From the NCBI GenBank assembly GCA_015488935.1, contig WFMU01000472.1, forward strand, positions 1 to 15,137: a stretch of 15,137 nucleotides of DNA, in the 5' to 3' direction. Below the pieces are notes generated by a model. That model saw nothing but the letters and a program-made list of their open reading frames with translations, did not search any database and had not been told where the DNA came from. Origin of the DNA: Flavobacteriaceae bacterium. GTDB taxonomy: Bacteria; Bacteroidota; Bacteroidia; Flavobacteriales; Flavobacteriaceae. This document shows, one piece after another, positions 1 through 9,255 of this stretch; positions within the stretch are counted from its first letter, which is position 1, and every line of letters begins with the position of its first letter. The position numbers were made by a program, and so were the translations under genes.

Positions 1-116
1 ATATATATTGTAATTTTAGCACCGTGAAATGTAAATGTTAAGCAAAAGTTTGATGTTTTTTATTGCTATAAAAAAGAATTAAAAGAATTTATTAATAGAT
101 TTTAAACAAAATAAAA
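1..116 (+). other. Leader region upstream of the susC-like gene
   Basis: This AT-rich stretch precedes the transporter gene and probably contains its promoter and 5' leader, because the window shows no other gene that could drive it. I could not find a full Bacteroidota promoter. The closest -7-like match is AAAGTTTG at 45-52, one mismatch from TAnnTTTG, with no TTG at a suitable distance upstream. No sigma/anti-sigma pair or SusR-like regulator lies in the window, so control of the locus must be encoded outside it. The bases just before the ATG are A-rich, without a Shine-Dalgarno motif. Confidence 0.3.
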
Positions 117-3077
117 ATGAACAAATTAAGATCATTTATTTTAGGCATCTTATTCTTTATTCCTATTTTACTTATTGCACAAAATTCTGTTAGCGGTACA
201 GTAATTGAAGAATCTACAGGAAACCCTCTGCCTGGTGTAAATATTAAAGTACAAGGAACAAATATTGGTACTGTTACAGATTTTGATGGAAAGTACACAT
301 TAAATGGCCTCAAAAAAGAAAGTTTAATTGAATTTTCTTTTTTAGGGTATAAAACGCAAGTAAAAAAAGTAATATCAAAAGTACTAGATGTTGCTTTAGT
401 ACAAGATGCCGAAGTTTTAGATCAAGTTGTTATTATTGGTTATGGTAGTACTACAAAAAAAGATGCCACAGGGTCTGTAGCAATGATAAAAACTAAAGAT
501 TTAAAAAATGAAGGAATAGCATCTCCAGAACAAATGCTTGTTGGTAAAATAGCAGGTGTTGTTGTTACTCCTAGTGGCTCTCCAGGTGGTGGTGGAACTA
601 TTCGCATTAGAGAAAGTACATCGTTATTTGCAAAACAAGACCCTCTTGTAGTTATTGATGGTGTACCAGGTGGCTCGTTGTATGATTTAAATAATAATGA
701 TATTGAGAGTTTCTCCATATTAAAAGATGCTTCTGCAACTGCAATTTACGGCTCACGTGCATCCAATGGAGTTATTTTAGTAACTACAAAAAAAGGACGC
801 GTTGGTAAACTTAAATTTGAATATAATAACAGTTTTACTTTTAAAAATTTAGTTAAAAAAGTAGATGTATTATCTGCAGATGAATATCGGAATTTTGTAA
901 CTGCAAATGGTACCGCCGAACAAATTGCATTACTAGGTAATTCAAATACAAATTGGCAAGATGAAATTTTTGATACTGGTAATGGTATGAATCATGATTT
1001 TAGTATGAGTGGCGGTAGTTCTCTAATTAATTTTAGATTAGGTTTAGGTTTTTCTACAGAAGATGGTATTTTAAAAACATCTAATTTTGAAAAAGGAACT
1101 TATTCTTTAAACTTGGGAAGTAGGCTATTTAACAACAAATTAAAAATAACTACTTCGTATCGCTTTACACAAAGAAAACATAGAAATGCAGACGATGGAG
1201 CAATAATTTCTGCTATTCGTTTTGACCCTACACAACCTGTACATACAAATAACCAAAATTATGGTGGTTATTTTCAATGGTTAGACAATGCTAATTTTAG
1301 AGCCAATGGTGCTCCTGCCAACCCATTATCTCTACTAGAACAAAAAAAGGATATTTACAATGCTAATTCTGGTATTGGAAATATTAAATTTGATTATGAA
1401 TTACCTTATATTAAAGGACTTCATGCAAATTTAGTCTTAGGTATCGACCATTCTAAAGGTAAAGGATTAAAAACTACCGATAGCAATTCTTGGTTAACAG
1501 TATTACCTACGCTCGAAAATTATGGCTATAAAGAAACACTCGAAGAAAGTAGCAATAATAAATTATTGGATTTTTACATAAACTATAAAAAAGATTTCGA
1601 TTCACTAGATGGTACTCTCGATTTTACAGCTGGTTATTCGTACCAAGATTTTAAAAATTCAAAAACAGAATTAAAAAATTTACAAAATAATCCAAATCGA
1701 ATTCCAGATGACCCAAAAATAACAAAGACACCATTAAACTTACAATCTTTTTTTTCTAGGTTAAACTTTAATTTAAAAGATAAATATTTATTTACAGCAT
1801 CCTTTAGACGAGATGGTAGTAGTAGATTTTATGATTCGGACGAAACATGGATAAGTGCACCATCTGCTGCATTTGCTTGGAAAATTTCTGAAGAAGATTT
1901 TATGAGTAGATATAAAACCATTTCAAATTTAAAATTACGCTTAGGTTGGGGTGTTGTTGGACAACAAGATATTCCAATCTCATTTCCGGGATTACCAACA
2001 TACTCTAATGGTACACTAACAGCACAATACCAATTAGGAAATCAATTTTATACTACATCTAGAGCAGAACCATACAATCCGCTCTTAAAATGGGAAAATA
2101 CTACTACCTATAATATAGGAATTGATTATGGAATTTTAGATAATAAAATTGATGGTGCTATCGAATTATTTCACAGAAAATCAAAAGATTTATTAAATAA
2201 ATTACCCTTTCCTGCTGGTTCTAGTTTATCTAACGAAGATTGGGCGAATATTGGTAATCTAAAAAATAATGGTATTGAATTTACTATTAATACCAAATTA
2301 ATAAATCAAGATGACTTAAAATTAAACACAAGTTTAAACGCCACCTATAACACATTAGAAATAACAAAACTAACAGCGTCTAATGATACTTCGTATGTTG
2401 GTCTTGGTGTTGGTGGCTATGAAGGAGGTGTTGGTAATAATGCACAAATACATACGGTAGGTTATGCACCAAATTCGTTTTATGTTTACCAACAAGTTTA
2501 CGATGCAAACGGAAAACCAATAGAAGGTGTTTATGTAGATAGAAATGGTGATGGTCAAATAGATTCTGATGATAAATACCGCTTTAAAAGACCAAATGCA
2601 GATGTTACATTAGGATTAAACACAAATCTAGAATACAAAAATATAGATTTTAATATGTTTTGGAGAGCAAGTATTGGAAACTTTGTTTATAATAATATAG
2701 ACTCCAATCTCGGTTTTCAATACCAAATGCTTAATACATCCAATCCAAATGTAATAAATAATGGAACAAGAAATGTATTAGAAACTGGTTTTCAAAATGG
2801 AGGAACAAACAGATATTTATCCGATTATTATGTCCAAGATGCATCCTTTTTAAAATTAGATAACTTAACGCTAGGATATACATTAGACAAATACATCAAA
2901 AAGTCAAAAGTTAGAATTTATGTAGCTGCACAAAATGTATTCACCTTTACAAAATATACAGGAACAGACCCAGAAACCGTATATAATGATGAAGGAACAG
3001 GAAAAAAATCAGGAATTGATTATAAAACGTATCCAAGACCAAGATCTTTTGTTTTTGGAATGAATGTTAAATTTTAA
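117..3077 (+). CDS. susC: SusC-like TonB-dependent outer-membrane transporter
   Basis: This gene encodes an outer-membrane TonB-dependent transporter that imports oligosaccharides, here probably malto-oligosaccharides judging from the amylase downstream. The 986-residue protein has a signal peptide (about 1-22, ending IAQ). A carboxypeptidase-regulatory-like beta-sandwich follows at about 25-100 (SGTVIEESTGNPLPGVNI, then VTDFDGKYTL). A TonB-box-like VVIIGYG lies at 104-110. The plug domain carries the SusC hallmark VIDGVPGG at 179-186 and then ATAIYGSRASNGVILVTTKK. The rest is beta-barrel and ends in phenylalanine (GMNVKF), as expected for BAM-inserted barrels. Length is normal for the family (about 1000 residues). 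The susD-like gene starts 10 bp after the stop, so the two are almost certainly co-transcribed and form a SusCD complex. Family assignment is firm, while the substrate is inferred from neighbours. Confidence 0.96.
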   Translation: MNKLRSFILGILFFIPILLIAQNSVSGTVIEESTGNPLPGVNIKVQGTNIGTVTDFDGKYTLNGLKKESLIEFSFLGYKTQVKKVISKVLDVALVQDAEVLDQVVIIGYGSTTKKDATGSVAMIKTKDLKNEGIASPEQMLVGKIAGVVVTPSGSPGGGGTIRIRESTSLFAKQDPLVVIDGVPGGSLYDLNNNDIESFSILKDASATAIYGSRASNGVILVTTKKGRVGKLKFEYNNSFTFKNLVKKVDVLSADEYRNFVTANGTAEQIALLGNSNTNWQDEIFDTGNGMNHDFSMSGGSSLINFRLGLGFSTEDGILKTSNFEKGTYSLNLGSRLFNNKLKITTSYRFTQRKHRNADDGAIISAIRFDPTQPVHTNNQNYGGYFQWLDNANFRANGAPANPLSLLEQKKDIYNANSGIGNIKFDYELPYIKGLHANLVLGIDHSKGKGLKTTDSNSWLTVLPTLENYGYKETLEESSNNKLLDFYINYKKDFDSLDGTLDFTAGYSYQDFKNSKTELKNLQNNPNRIPDDPKITKTPLNLQSFFSRLNFNLKDKYLFTASFRRDGSSRFYDSDETWISAPSAAFAWKISEEDFMSRYKTISNLKLRLGWGVVGQQDIPISFPGLPTYSNGTLTAQYQLGNQFYTTSRAEPYNPLLKWENTTTYNIGIDYGILDNKIDGAIELFHRKSKDLLNKLPFPAGSSLSNEDWANIGNLKNNGIEFTINTKLINQDDLKLNTSLNATYNTLEITKLTASNDTSYVGLGVGGYEGGVGNNAQIHTVGYAPNSFYVYQQVYDANGKPIEGVYVDRNGDGQIDSDDKYRFKRPNADVTLGLNTNLEYKNIDFNMFWRASIGNFVYNNIDSNLGFQYQMLNTSNPNVINNGTRNVLETGFQNGGTNRYLSDYYVQDASFLKLDNLTLGYTLDKYIKKSKVRIYVAAQNVFTFTKYTGTDPETVYNDEGTGKKSGIDYKTYPRPRSFVFGMNVKF

Positions 3078-3087
3078 AAATTAAATT

Positions 3088-4986
3088 ATGAACTTCAAAC
3101 ATATAAAAATACTAAGTATATTACTATTCGTACTTGCTACTGCTACATCTTGTCTTAAAGATTTAGACTTAGCCTTAGAAGACCCAAATAAAGAAGAAGC
3201 AGATATCTTTTACAATAATCCAGATGCTTACAAACAAGTATTGGCAAAACTATATGCAGGTTTAGCTACAACTGGACAAGAAGGTCCATCGGGAAATCCA
3301 GATATTGGTGGCATTGATGAAGGATTCAGTCAATACATACGCCAATATTGGCAGGCACAAGAATTATGTACCGATGAAGCTGTAATTGGTTGGGCTGATG
3401 GTAGTTTACCAGACTTTCATGAAATGGACTGGAATGGTGATAATGAATTTATTAGAGCCATTTACGATAGAATTTTTTACCAAATAACCGCTTGTAACGA
3501 ATATATACGGCAAACTACTGATGAAAAACTAAATAGTCGTAATGTTACTGGTAATTTAAGAACTAAAGTAGAAACCTTTAGAGCAGAAGCAAGATTTTTA
3601 CGAGCACTAAGTTATTTTCATGCATTGGATTTATTTGGAAATGTTCCGTTTGTAACCGAAAAAGATAAAGTAGGTTTCTTTTATCCAAATCAAATTAATA
3701 GAACAGACTTATTTAATTATATTGAGTCCGAATTATTGGCAATTGAACCATTAATGATAAATGCCAAACAAAATGAATATGCTAGAGCAGATAAAGCAGC
3801 AAACTGGATGCTTTTGGCCAGACTATATATCAACGCATCTGTTTATATTGGTGTTGACAAAAATACGGAGTGCCTCACTGTACTTAATAAAGTTATTAAT
3901 GCAGGATATACTTTAGAAAACACTTATCAAAATTTATTCTTAGCAGATAATAATAATGCAAATGGCATCATTTTTCCAATAGCCTATGATGGTCAATTTA
4001 CACAAACTTATGGTGGAACAACCTATTTGGTACATGCCGCCGTAGGAGGTTCTATGGTAGCCTCAGATTTTGGTATTAATGGTGGCTGGGCAGGTCTTAG
4101 AACTACTAGTACATTTTTTAATAAATTTCCTTCTCCAGATCCAACTGTATTAAATAGCAACTTGGGTGCCAATTCTACTTGGGGACTTGTTGGAGACGCT
4201 ACTCCAAATGGTTGGAGTGGTCCAGATGTAATGTTAAAACAAGATGGTTCTATACGCTCCATATATGTTACATTATTAGATGGACAAATGAAATTTAGAC
4301 AAAATAACAATTGGACAAATAATTATGGCGATGATGGTGCCGATGGAACATTAAATGCTGGAGGTGCAAATATTGTGGTAACAGCAGGTACTTATAAAGT
4401 ATCTTTTGATTTGGCAAATTTAACATATACAATCACTCCTGTTACTGCAGATACAAGAGGAAATTTCTATACAGATGGACAAGAGCTAGAAATAGCAAGT
4501 ATTTCTTCCTTTACAGACGGATATGCTATAGAAAAATTTAAAAATATTGATAGATATGGAAATGCTGGTTCTGATTCTACTGGAAATTTTGTAGATACCG
4601 ACTTTCCGTTATTCCGATTAGCAGATGCTTATCTAATGTATGCCGAAGCAACAATTAGAGGTGGTACTGGTGGTAATATAGGAACTGCAGTTACTTTAAT
4701 TAACGATTTAAGAACACGTGCCTATGGTAATACTTCTGGTAATATTACTGCTGCAGAATTAGATTTAGATTTTATTTTAGATGAACGAGCAAGAGAATTA
4801 CATTGGGAAGGATATCGAAGAACAGATTTAATACGCTTTAACAAATTTACAGGAGATGCTTACCTCTGGCCTTGGAAAGGCGGTGTTGCCGAAGGAATTT
4901 CGATAGATGCGCATTTTAACCTATACCCTATTCCTAAAACAGACCTAAATTCTAATCCAAACCTTGTACAAAACACTGGATACTAA
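3088..4986 (+). CDS. susD: SusD-like surface glycan-binding lipoprotein with an inserted SusE/F-type module
   Basis: This is the surface lipoprotein that caps the SusC transporter and captures oligosaccharide. The 632-residue product has a lipoprotein signal peptide with lipobox TATSC (Cys22), followed by acidic residues that fit surface export. SusD-family landmarks are DPNKEEADIFYNNPDAYKQV near the N-terminus, a TPR-like helix RADKAANWMLLARLYINA at 233-250, FRLADAYLMYAEA from 509, and ERARELHWEGYRRTDLIRF at 566-584. The protein is about 90 residues longer than usual. The excess is explained by residues 362-451, which match the repeats of the next gene's product and interrupt the SusD fold between FFNKF and the conserved ADTRGNFYTDGQ. 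Outside the insert the protein looks intact. It lies 10 bp after susC and 17 bp before the susE-like gene. SusD identity is very secure; that the insert binds alpha-glucan is inference. Confidence 0.95.
   Translation: MNFKHIKILSILLFVLATATSCLKDLDLALEDPNKEEADIFYNNPDAYKQVLAKLYAGLATTGQEGPSGNPDIGGIDEGFSQYIRQYWQAQELCTDEAVIGWADGSLPDFHEMDWNGDNEFIRAIYDRIFYQITACNEYIRQTTDEKLNSRNVTGNLRTKVETFRAEARFLRALSYFHALDLFGNVPFVTEKDKVGFFYPNQINRTDLFNYIESELLAIEPLMINAKQNEYARADKAANWMLLARLYINASVYIGVDKNTECLTVLNKVINAGYTLENTYQNLFLADNNNANGIIFPIAYDGQFTQTYGGTTYLVHAAVGGSMVASDFGINGGWAGLRTTSTFFNKFPSPDPTVLNSNLGANSTWGLVGDATPNGWSGPDVMLKQDGSIRSIYVTLLDGQMKFRQNNNWTNNYGDDGADGTLNAGGANIVVTAGTYKVSFDLANLTYTITPVTADTRGNFYTDGQELEIASISSFTDGYAIEKFKNIDRYGNAGSDSTGNFVDTDFPLFRLADAYLMYAEATIRGGTGGNIGTAVTLINDLRTRAYGNTSGNITAAELDLDFILDERARELHWEGYRRTDLIRFNKFTGDAYLWPWKGGVAEGISIDAHFNLYPIPKTDLNSNPNLVQNTGY
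4171..4440 (+). other. SusE/F-like starch-binding module inserted within SusD
   Basis: Codons 362-451 of the SusD-like gene encode a module beginning TWGLVGDATPNGWSGPD, continuing with KFRQNNNW and NYGDDGADGTL, and closing with VTAGTYK and LTYTITP. A hand alignment to the first repeat of the SusE-like protein gives about 54 identities over about 88 positions, far above chance. The reading frame is open on both sides and SusD signature motifs follow directly, so this is an in-frame domain insertion and not a gene fusion at an end. The tryptophans (GW, NNW) and the KFR strand are candidate glycan contacts by analogy with SusE and SusF. Binding is inferred. Confidence 0.85.
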
Positions 4987-5003
4987 TATTAAAAATATTC
5001 AAT

Positions 5004-6317
5004 ATGAAACACATAATAAACAAAATAATCTTTTTTATTGCAGTAAGTATAATTTTTACTGCTTGTGATAATAGAGAATTAGAGACCTTAGATGCCAATG
5101 CAAATACAACACTAAGCTTATCCCAAAGTTCACTTGTGTTAGCACAATTTGATGATGGACAAGAAGTTTTAACCGCAACATGGACAGCACCAAACTTTGG
5201 TTTTAACGCTGCTGCAAGTTACAAACTCTTAATAGATGTTGCTGGTGGTGATTTTAGCAATCCTAAAACTATTGCTATAGGAAATGCTTTAACAAAAACA
5301 TTTTTAAAAGAAGATTTAAATTCCAAACTAAACTCGTTAGATATAACACCCAATGTAGCAACAGATTTTGACTTTAAAGTGCTTACTACGTTAAGCGATT
5401 ATTCGAGTATATTGTCTGAAGCTAAAACAATTTCAATAACTACATATCCTGCAATACTAGATTTATCTACAACTTGGGGTGTAGTTGGTAGTGCTACCTC
5501 TGGCGGTTGGAATGGCCCTGATTTACCATTCTTTCAAACTAATGTTAATAATGTATATGCAGCTTATGTTAATTTAACAGATGGCGAAATTAAATTTAGA
5601 GAAAATAATGCTTGGGATTTAAACTATGGAGATGATGGTGCAGATGGAACATTAGAACAAAATGGAGCAAATATTGCAGTTACTGCAGGTTCGTACAAAA
5701 TTGTATTGGATTTAGCAGATTTAACCTACACCATAACTCCATTTTCATGGGGAATTGTTGGAAGTGCAACACCAAATGGTTGGAATGGACCAGACGTTCC
5801 TTTAATTTATGATGAATATTCAGATACATTTAGAGCTATTGTTAACTTAACAGATGGCGATATAAAGTTTAGACAAAATAATGCTTGGGATGTTAATTAT
5901 GGAGATACAGGAGCAGATGGAACTTTAGAAAGTGGTGGCGATAATATTACAATTACTGCAGGTGCTTACTTAGTAACTTTAAACTTTACCGACCCAGACA
6001 ATCCGTTTTACACCATAGAAAATACAAAAATTTGGGGCGTTGTTGGTAGTGCAACACCAAATGGTTGGAATGGTCCAGACACAAAATTTACAAGAGATTT
6101 TTCTAGTAGTGATGAAATATGGATTATAAAAAATATTACATTAACCAATGGAGAAATCAAATTTAGAAATAACGATTCGTGGGATATTAATTATGGAGAT
6201 GATGGAGATAACGGCACTCTAGAATTAAATGGAGCCAATATTCCAGTAACTGCAGGAACCTATAAAATTATTTTAAATTTTTCAGATTCCGCAAATCCAA
6301 CATATACAAAAGAATAA
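5004..6317 (+). CDS. susE: SusE-like surface lipoprotein with three tandem starch-binding-like modules
   Basis: This is probably a surface-exposed alpha-glucan-binding lipoprotein working with the SusCD pair. The 437-residue product has a lipoprotein signal peptide with lipobox FTAC (Cys21) followed by DNRE. An N-terminal domain at about 25-150 resembles the SusE N-terminal region (LSLSQSSLVL, then TATWTAPNFG and YKLLIDVAG). Three modules start at Trp158, Trp249 and Trp344, spaced 91 and 95 residues. Each has WG-VGSAT, GWNGPD, KFR-NN-W, NYGD and GTL. The protein ends directly after module 3 and has no T9SS tail, so anchoring is by lipid. In Bacteroides thetaiotaomicron SusE and SusF bind starch at the surface through comparable domains. 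The gene starts 17 bp after susD and is followed by a strong hairpin. The choice between SusE and SusF naming is loose, but the role is well supported by context. Confidence 0.88.
   Translation: MKHIINKIIFFIAVSIIFTACDNRELETLDANANTTLSLSQSSLVLAQFDDGQEVLTATWTAPNFGFNAAASYKLLIDVAGGDFSNPKTIAIGNALTKTFLKEDLNSKLNSLDITPNVATDFDFKVLTTLSDYSSILSEAKTISITTYPAILDLSTTWGVVGSATSGGWNGPDLPFFQTNVNNVYAAYVNLTDGEIKFRENNAWDLNYGDDGADGTLEQNGANIAVTAGSYKIVLDLADLTYTITPFSWGIVGSATPNGWNGPDVPLIYDEYSDTFRAIVNLTDGDIKFRQNNAWDVNYGDTGADGTLESGGDNITITAGAYLVTLNFTDPDNPFYTIENTKIWGVVGSATPNGWNGPDTKFTRDFSSSDEIWIIKNITLTNGEIKFRNNDSWDINYGDDGDNGTLELNGANIPVTAGTYKIILNFSDSANPTYTKE
5472..6314 (+). repeat. Three tandem copies of a ~90-codon starch-binding-like module
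   Basis: The copies run about 5472-5744, 5745-6029 and 6030-6314. Modules 2 and 3 share a nearly identical DNA block: 5757-5795 and 6042-6080 agree at 37 of 39 bases. Amino-acid identity is high over the whole repeat. The corresponding block in the SusD insert (4189-4227) agrees with the 6042 copy at about 31 of 39 bases. This pattern fits tandem duplication, possibly with gene conversion among copies. Confidence 0.88.
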
Positions 6318-6322
6318 TTTTT

Positions 6323-6361
6323 ATTATAACCCTACATACAGAAAATATGTAGGGTTATAAT
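6323..6361 (+). terminator. 16-bp perfect hairpin between the susE-like and amylase genes
   Basis: A perfect 16-bp stem (6323-6338 with 6346-6361) encloses a 7-base loop, CAGAAAA. The core ACCCTACATA is the only GC-containing part. Only about four Ts, overlapping the end of the stem, follow on the + strand (6361-6364), so it may be a leaky terminator or an mRNA-stabilising or processing element. No recognisable promoter lies between it and the amylase ATG at 6393, which argues for at least partial read-through. Confidence 0.65.
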
Positions 6362-6392
6362 TTTAATATATTCACCTAAAACCAGCAGTATT

Positions 6393-9248
6393 ATGCATAA
6401 AATTACAATATTTATTATTTTATTAATTCCTACTTTCTTTTTTGGACAAGTAACTACAAATCCAAATCCTATTGAAATTAACCAACCTGTTACAATAACA
6501 ATAGATGCTACAAGTACAGCAACAGATTGTAACGGATTTACAAATCCTGCAAAAGTATATATGCATGCAGGTATTGGAGATGATACTAATGCTTGGGGAT
6601 TTGATGTTGTTGGAAATTGGGGACAAGATGATGGAATTGGCGAAATGACAAACAATGGAAATGGTACTTGGAGTATTACAATAACACCAAACACCTATTT
6701 TAATTTAACAAGTACTCAAGTATCTAATGCAACCAAAATGGGAATGGTTTTTAGAAATGCTAATGGAACTCAAGAATTTAAAGATAATGGCTGTAATGAT
6801 TTTATAGTTAATATTGGGTCTTTTCAAGTAAATATGATTAATCCAAATGCTAATGAAGTAATTTTAGTAAATTCAGGCGGAAGCCTAACGGTTATGGCAC
6901 AAAATACCAATGGTAATGCCAATTATGAACTTTTTGCTAACGGTACTAGCATCAATACACAAAACAATATTACTTTTTTCAACTTTAACCATACAAATAT
7001 TACAACAAATACAAACTACGAATTAATAATTACACAAGGAACTTCTGTACAAACAAAAACATTTTCTGCAATTGTAATTCCAAATACAGAATCAGTAGCA
7101 ATACCTTCTGGCATGATTGACGGTATAAACTACAATCCATCTGACCCAACCAAAGCAACACTTGTATTAAATGCACCTCTAAAAGATTTTGTTTATGTAG
7201 TTGGAAGTTTTAATAATTGGCAAGTTTCTACAAACTATTTAATGAAAAAAGATAGTAGTACTGGCAAATTTTGGTTAGAATTATCAGGTTTAACTTCTGG
7301 GCAAATTGAAACCTACCAATATTGGGTTTTTGAAACAACACCAATTGCAAACTCTCCTTCATTAGTTAAAACAGCCGACCCATACGCTACCCTAGTACTA
7401 TCTCCTTTTGATGATCCATGGATTCCTGCAACTTCTTACCCAAATATTCCTGTTTATCCAACAGGACAAGAGCGTGAAGTTACTGTTTTACAAACTGGAC
7501 AAACACCTTACAACTGGCAGGTTACTAATTTTATCAAACCAAAAAAAGAAGATTTAATTATTTATGAAGTATTAATAAGAGATTTTGATAGTAATCGTAA
7601 CTTTCAAGACTTAATAAACAAGATATATTATTTTAAAAACCTGAATATTAACGCTATAGAATTAATGCCTGTAATGGAATTTGAAGGAAATGAAGGTTGG
7701 GGTTACAACCCATCTTTTCACTTAGCACTCGATAAATTTTATGGAACAAAAGATAAATTCAAAGAACTTATAGATTTATGCCACCAAAATGGAATTGCAA
7801 TTATTTTAGACATTGCTTTAAATCATGCTTATGGTAGAAATCCGTTAGTGAGAATGTGGATGGATGACACAGATGGTGATGGTTGGGGAGGACCTAGTTC
7901 CGAAAATCCATATTTTAATGTAACAGCCACACACAGCTATAGTGTTGGAAACGATTTTAATCATTCAAAACCAATAACTAAAGAATATACAAAAAGAGTG
8001 ATAAAACATTGGATTGAAGAATTTCATATAGATGGTTTTCGTTGGGATTTAACCAAAGGGTTTACACAAAATTGTACAGGTAGTGATGCTTGTACAAATG
8101 CCTACCAACAAGATAGAGTTGATATTTTAAAGGAGTATGCAGATTATTCTTGGTCAATTGATCCTACACATTATGTAATATTTGAGCATTTAGGTAGCGA
8201 TATTGAAGAGCAACAATGGGCAAATTACAGAATTAATGAAAATCCAAGTAAAGGCGTAATGTTATGGGGAAAAATGACCTCTCCATACAATCAATTAACA
8301 ATGGGATATGCATCTGGTAGTAATATTGACAGAATGGGATACCTAAGTCGTGGTTTTAATACAAAACGTTTAATTGGTTATGCAGAAAGCCATGATGAAG
8401 AACGTTTGATGTATAAAAATGTAGCTTATGGTGATGCTTCTAACTCCAATCATAACATTACAAACTTAAATACTGCTTTATCTAGAATGTCTGCTTTAGG
8501 AGCAATTACACTAACAATCCCCGGACCAAAAATGATTTGGCATTTTGGTGATTTAGGTATGGATAATTCCATAAACACCTGTACTAATGGAAGTATTAAT
8601 AGCAATTGTAAATTAGCAACAAAACCACAACCGCAATGGGTAAATAACTGGCTAGGCAACGGAAATAGAAAGCAGATTTACGATGATTGGTCTCGTATTA
8701 ATAAACTAAAAACACAAGAGGCTGTTTTTGAGGGCTCTTATACCATAACTTCTGGAAATTTGACTCCAAAAATTTATATTTGGGATGATGCAATTCCAAC
8801 CACAGAGTTAAAAAATGTAGTAATCATCTCTAATTTTACAAATACCGCTCAAAATGTTATTCCAAATTTCCCTTATGTTGGAGATTGGTACGACTTAATG
8901 GATGAAACTGGTAATACCATAATTACTGTAACCAATACCGCAAATCCAATAACATTACCTGCTGGTGGTTTTAAAATCTATGGAAATAAATCTAGTACAC
9001 TAAGTACTATAGACCACACGTTTAAAAATTTGGTGAATTTATATCCAAATCCAGCAAATGACTTTTTTAAGCTTAGCAGCGATACAAAACTTGTTAAAAT
9101 ATACGATATCCAAGGAAAATTAATTAAAGAATTTAAAGGAGATTTAAAACAGGGTTATTCTTTTAATATCAGAAATTTATCTAAAGGAATTTATTATGTG
9201 AATATTGAAATATCAAATACAAAAACAATAATTAAATTAATTAAATAA
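6393..9248 (+). CDS. Secreted multidomain GH13 alpha-amylase with T9SS sorting domain
   Basis: This is a secreted endo-acting alpha-glucan hydrolase, probably an alpha-amylase or pullulanase-like enzyme, that releases maltodextrins for the SusCD system. The 951-residue product has a signal peptide (about 1-19, ending FFFGQ). An N-terminal beta domain at about 20-145 contains KVYMHAGIGDD and VVGNWGQDDG. An Ig-like segment follows at about 145-230. A CBM48/E-set-like domain lies at about 235-350 (FVYVVGSFNNWQ). The GH13 barrel runs from about 388. Its conserved regions are DIALNHA (473-479), GFRWDLTKG with nucleophile Asp552, IFEHLG with acid/base Glu598, and ESHDEE with His667-Asp668, so the catalytic triad is complete. 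A DDTDGDGW loop (491-498) may bind calcium. A C-terminal beta domain precedes the T9SS type A tail (883-951, LYPNPANDFF to KLIK). It is followed after 7 bp by the module-only gene. Family is certain; subfamily and exact specificity are not resolved. Confidence 0.94.
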   Translation: MHKITIFIILLIPTFFFGQVTTNPNPIEINQPVTITIDATSTATDCNGFTNPAKVYMHAGIGDDTNAWGFDVVGNWGQDDGIGEMTNNGNGTWSITITPNTYFNLTSTQVSNATKMGMVFRNANGTQEFKDNGCNDFIVNIGSFQVNMINPNANEVILVNSGGSLTVMAQNTNGNANYELFANGTSINTQNNITFFNFNHTNITTNTNYELIITQGTSVQTKTFSAIVIPNTESVAIPSGMIDGINYNPSDPTKATLVLNAPLKDFVYVVGSFNNWQVSTNYLMKKDSSTGKFWLELSGLTSGQIETYQYWVFETTPIANSPSLVKTADPYATLVLSPFDDPWIPATSYPNIPVYPTGQEREVTVLQTGQTPYNWQVTNFIKPKKEDLIIYEVLIRDFDSNRNFQDLINKIYYFKNLNINAIELMPVMEFEGNEGWGYNPSFHLALDKFYGTKDKFKELIDLCHQNGIAIILDIALNHAYGRNPLVRMWMDDTDGDGWGGPSSENPYFNVTATHSYSVGNDFNHSKPITKEYTKRVIKHWIEEFHIDGFRWDLTKGFTQNCTGSDACTNAYQQDRVDILKEYADYSWSIDPTHYVIFEHLGSDIEEQQWANYRINENPSKGVMLWGKMTSPYNQLTMGYASGSNIDRMGYLSRGFNTKRLIGYAESHDEERLMYKNVAYGDASNSNHNITNLNTALSRMSALGAITLTIPGPKMIWHFGDLGMDNSINTCTNGSINSNCKLATKPQPQWVNNWLGNGNRKQIYDDWSRINKLKTQEAVFEGSYTITSGNLTPKIYIWDDAIPTTELKNVVIISNFTNTAQNVIPNFPYVGDWYDLMDETGNTIITVTNTANPITLPAGGFKIYGNKSSTLSTIDHTFKNLVNLYPNPANDFFKLSSDTKLVKIYDIQGKLIKEFKGDLKQGYSFNIRNLSKGIYYVNIEISNTKTIIKLIK

Positions 9249-9255
9249 TTACATT

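Noticed and set aside
45..52. AAAGTTTG as a susC promoter -7 element
   Set aside because: It has one mismatch to TAnnTTTG and no TTG at about 19-21 bases upstream, and such matches are common in AT-rich DNA. It is mentioned only in the leader entry.
440..718. 92-codon open frame on the - strand inside susC
   Set aside because: It is antisense to the conserved plug domain, its composition mirrors the susC codons, and it shows no motif.
4985..4999. AATATT-AAA-AATATT inverted repeat between susD and susE
   Set aside because: A 6-bp AT-only stem with a 3-base loop is expected by chance here and is too weak to act as a terminator.
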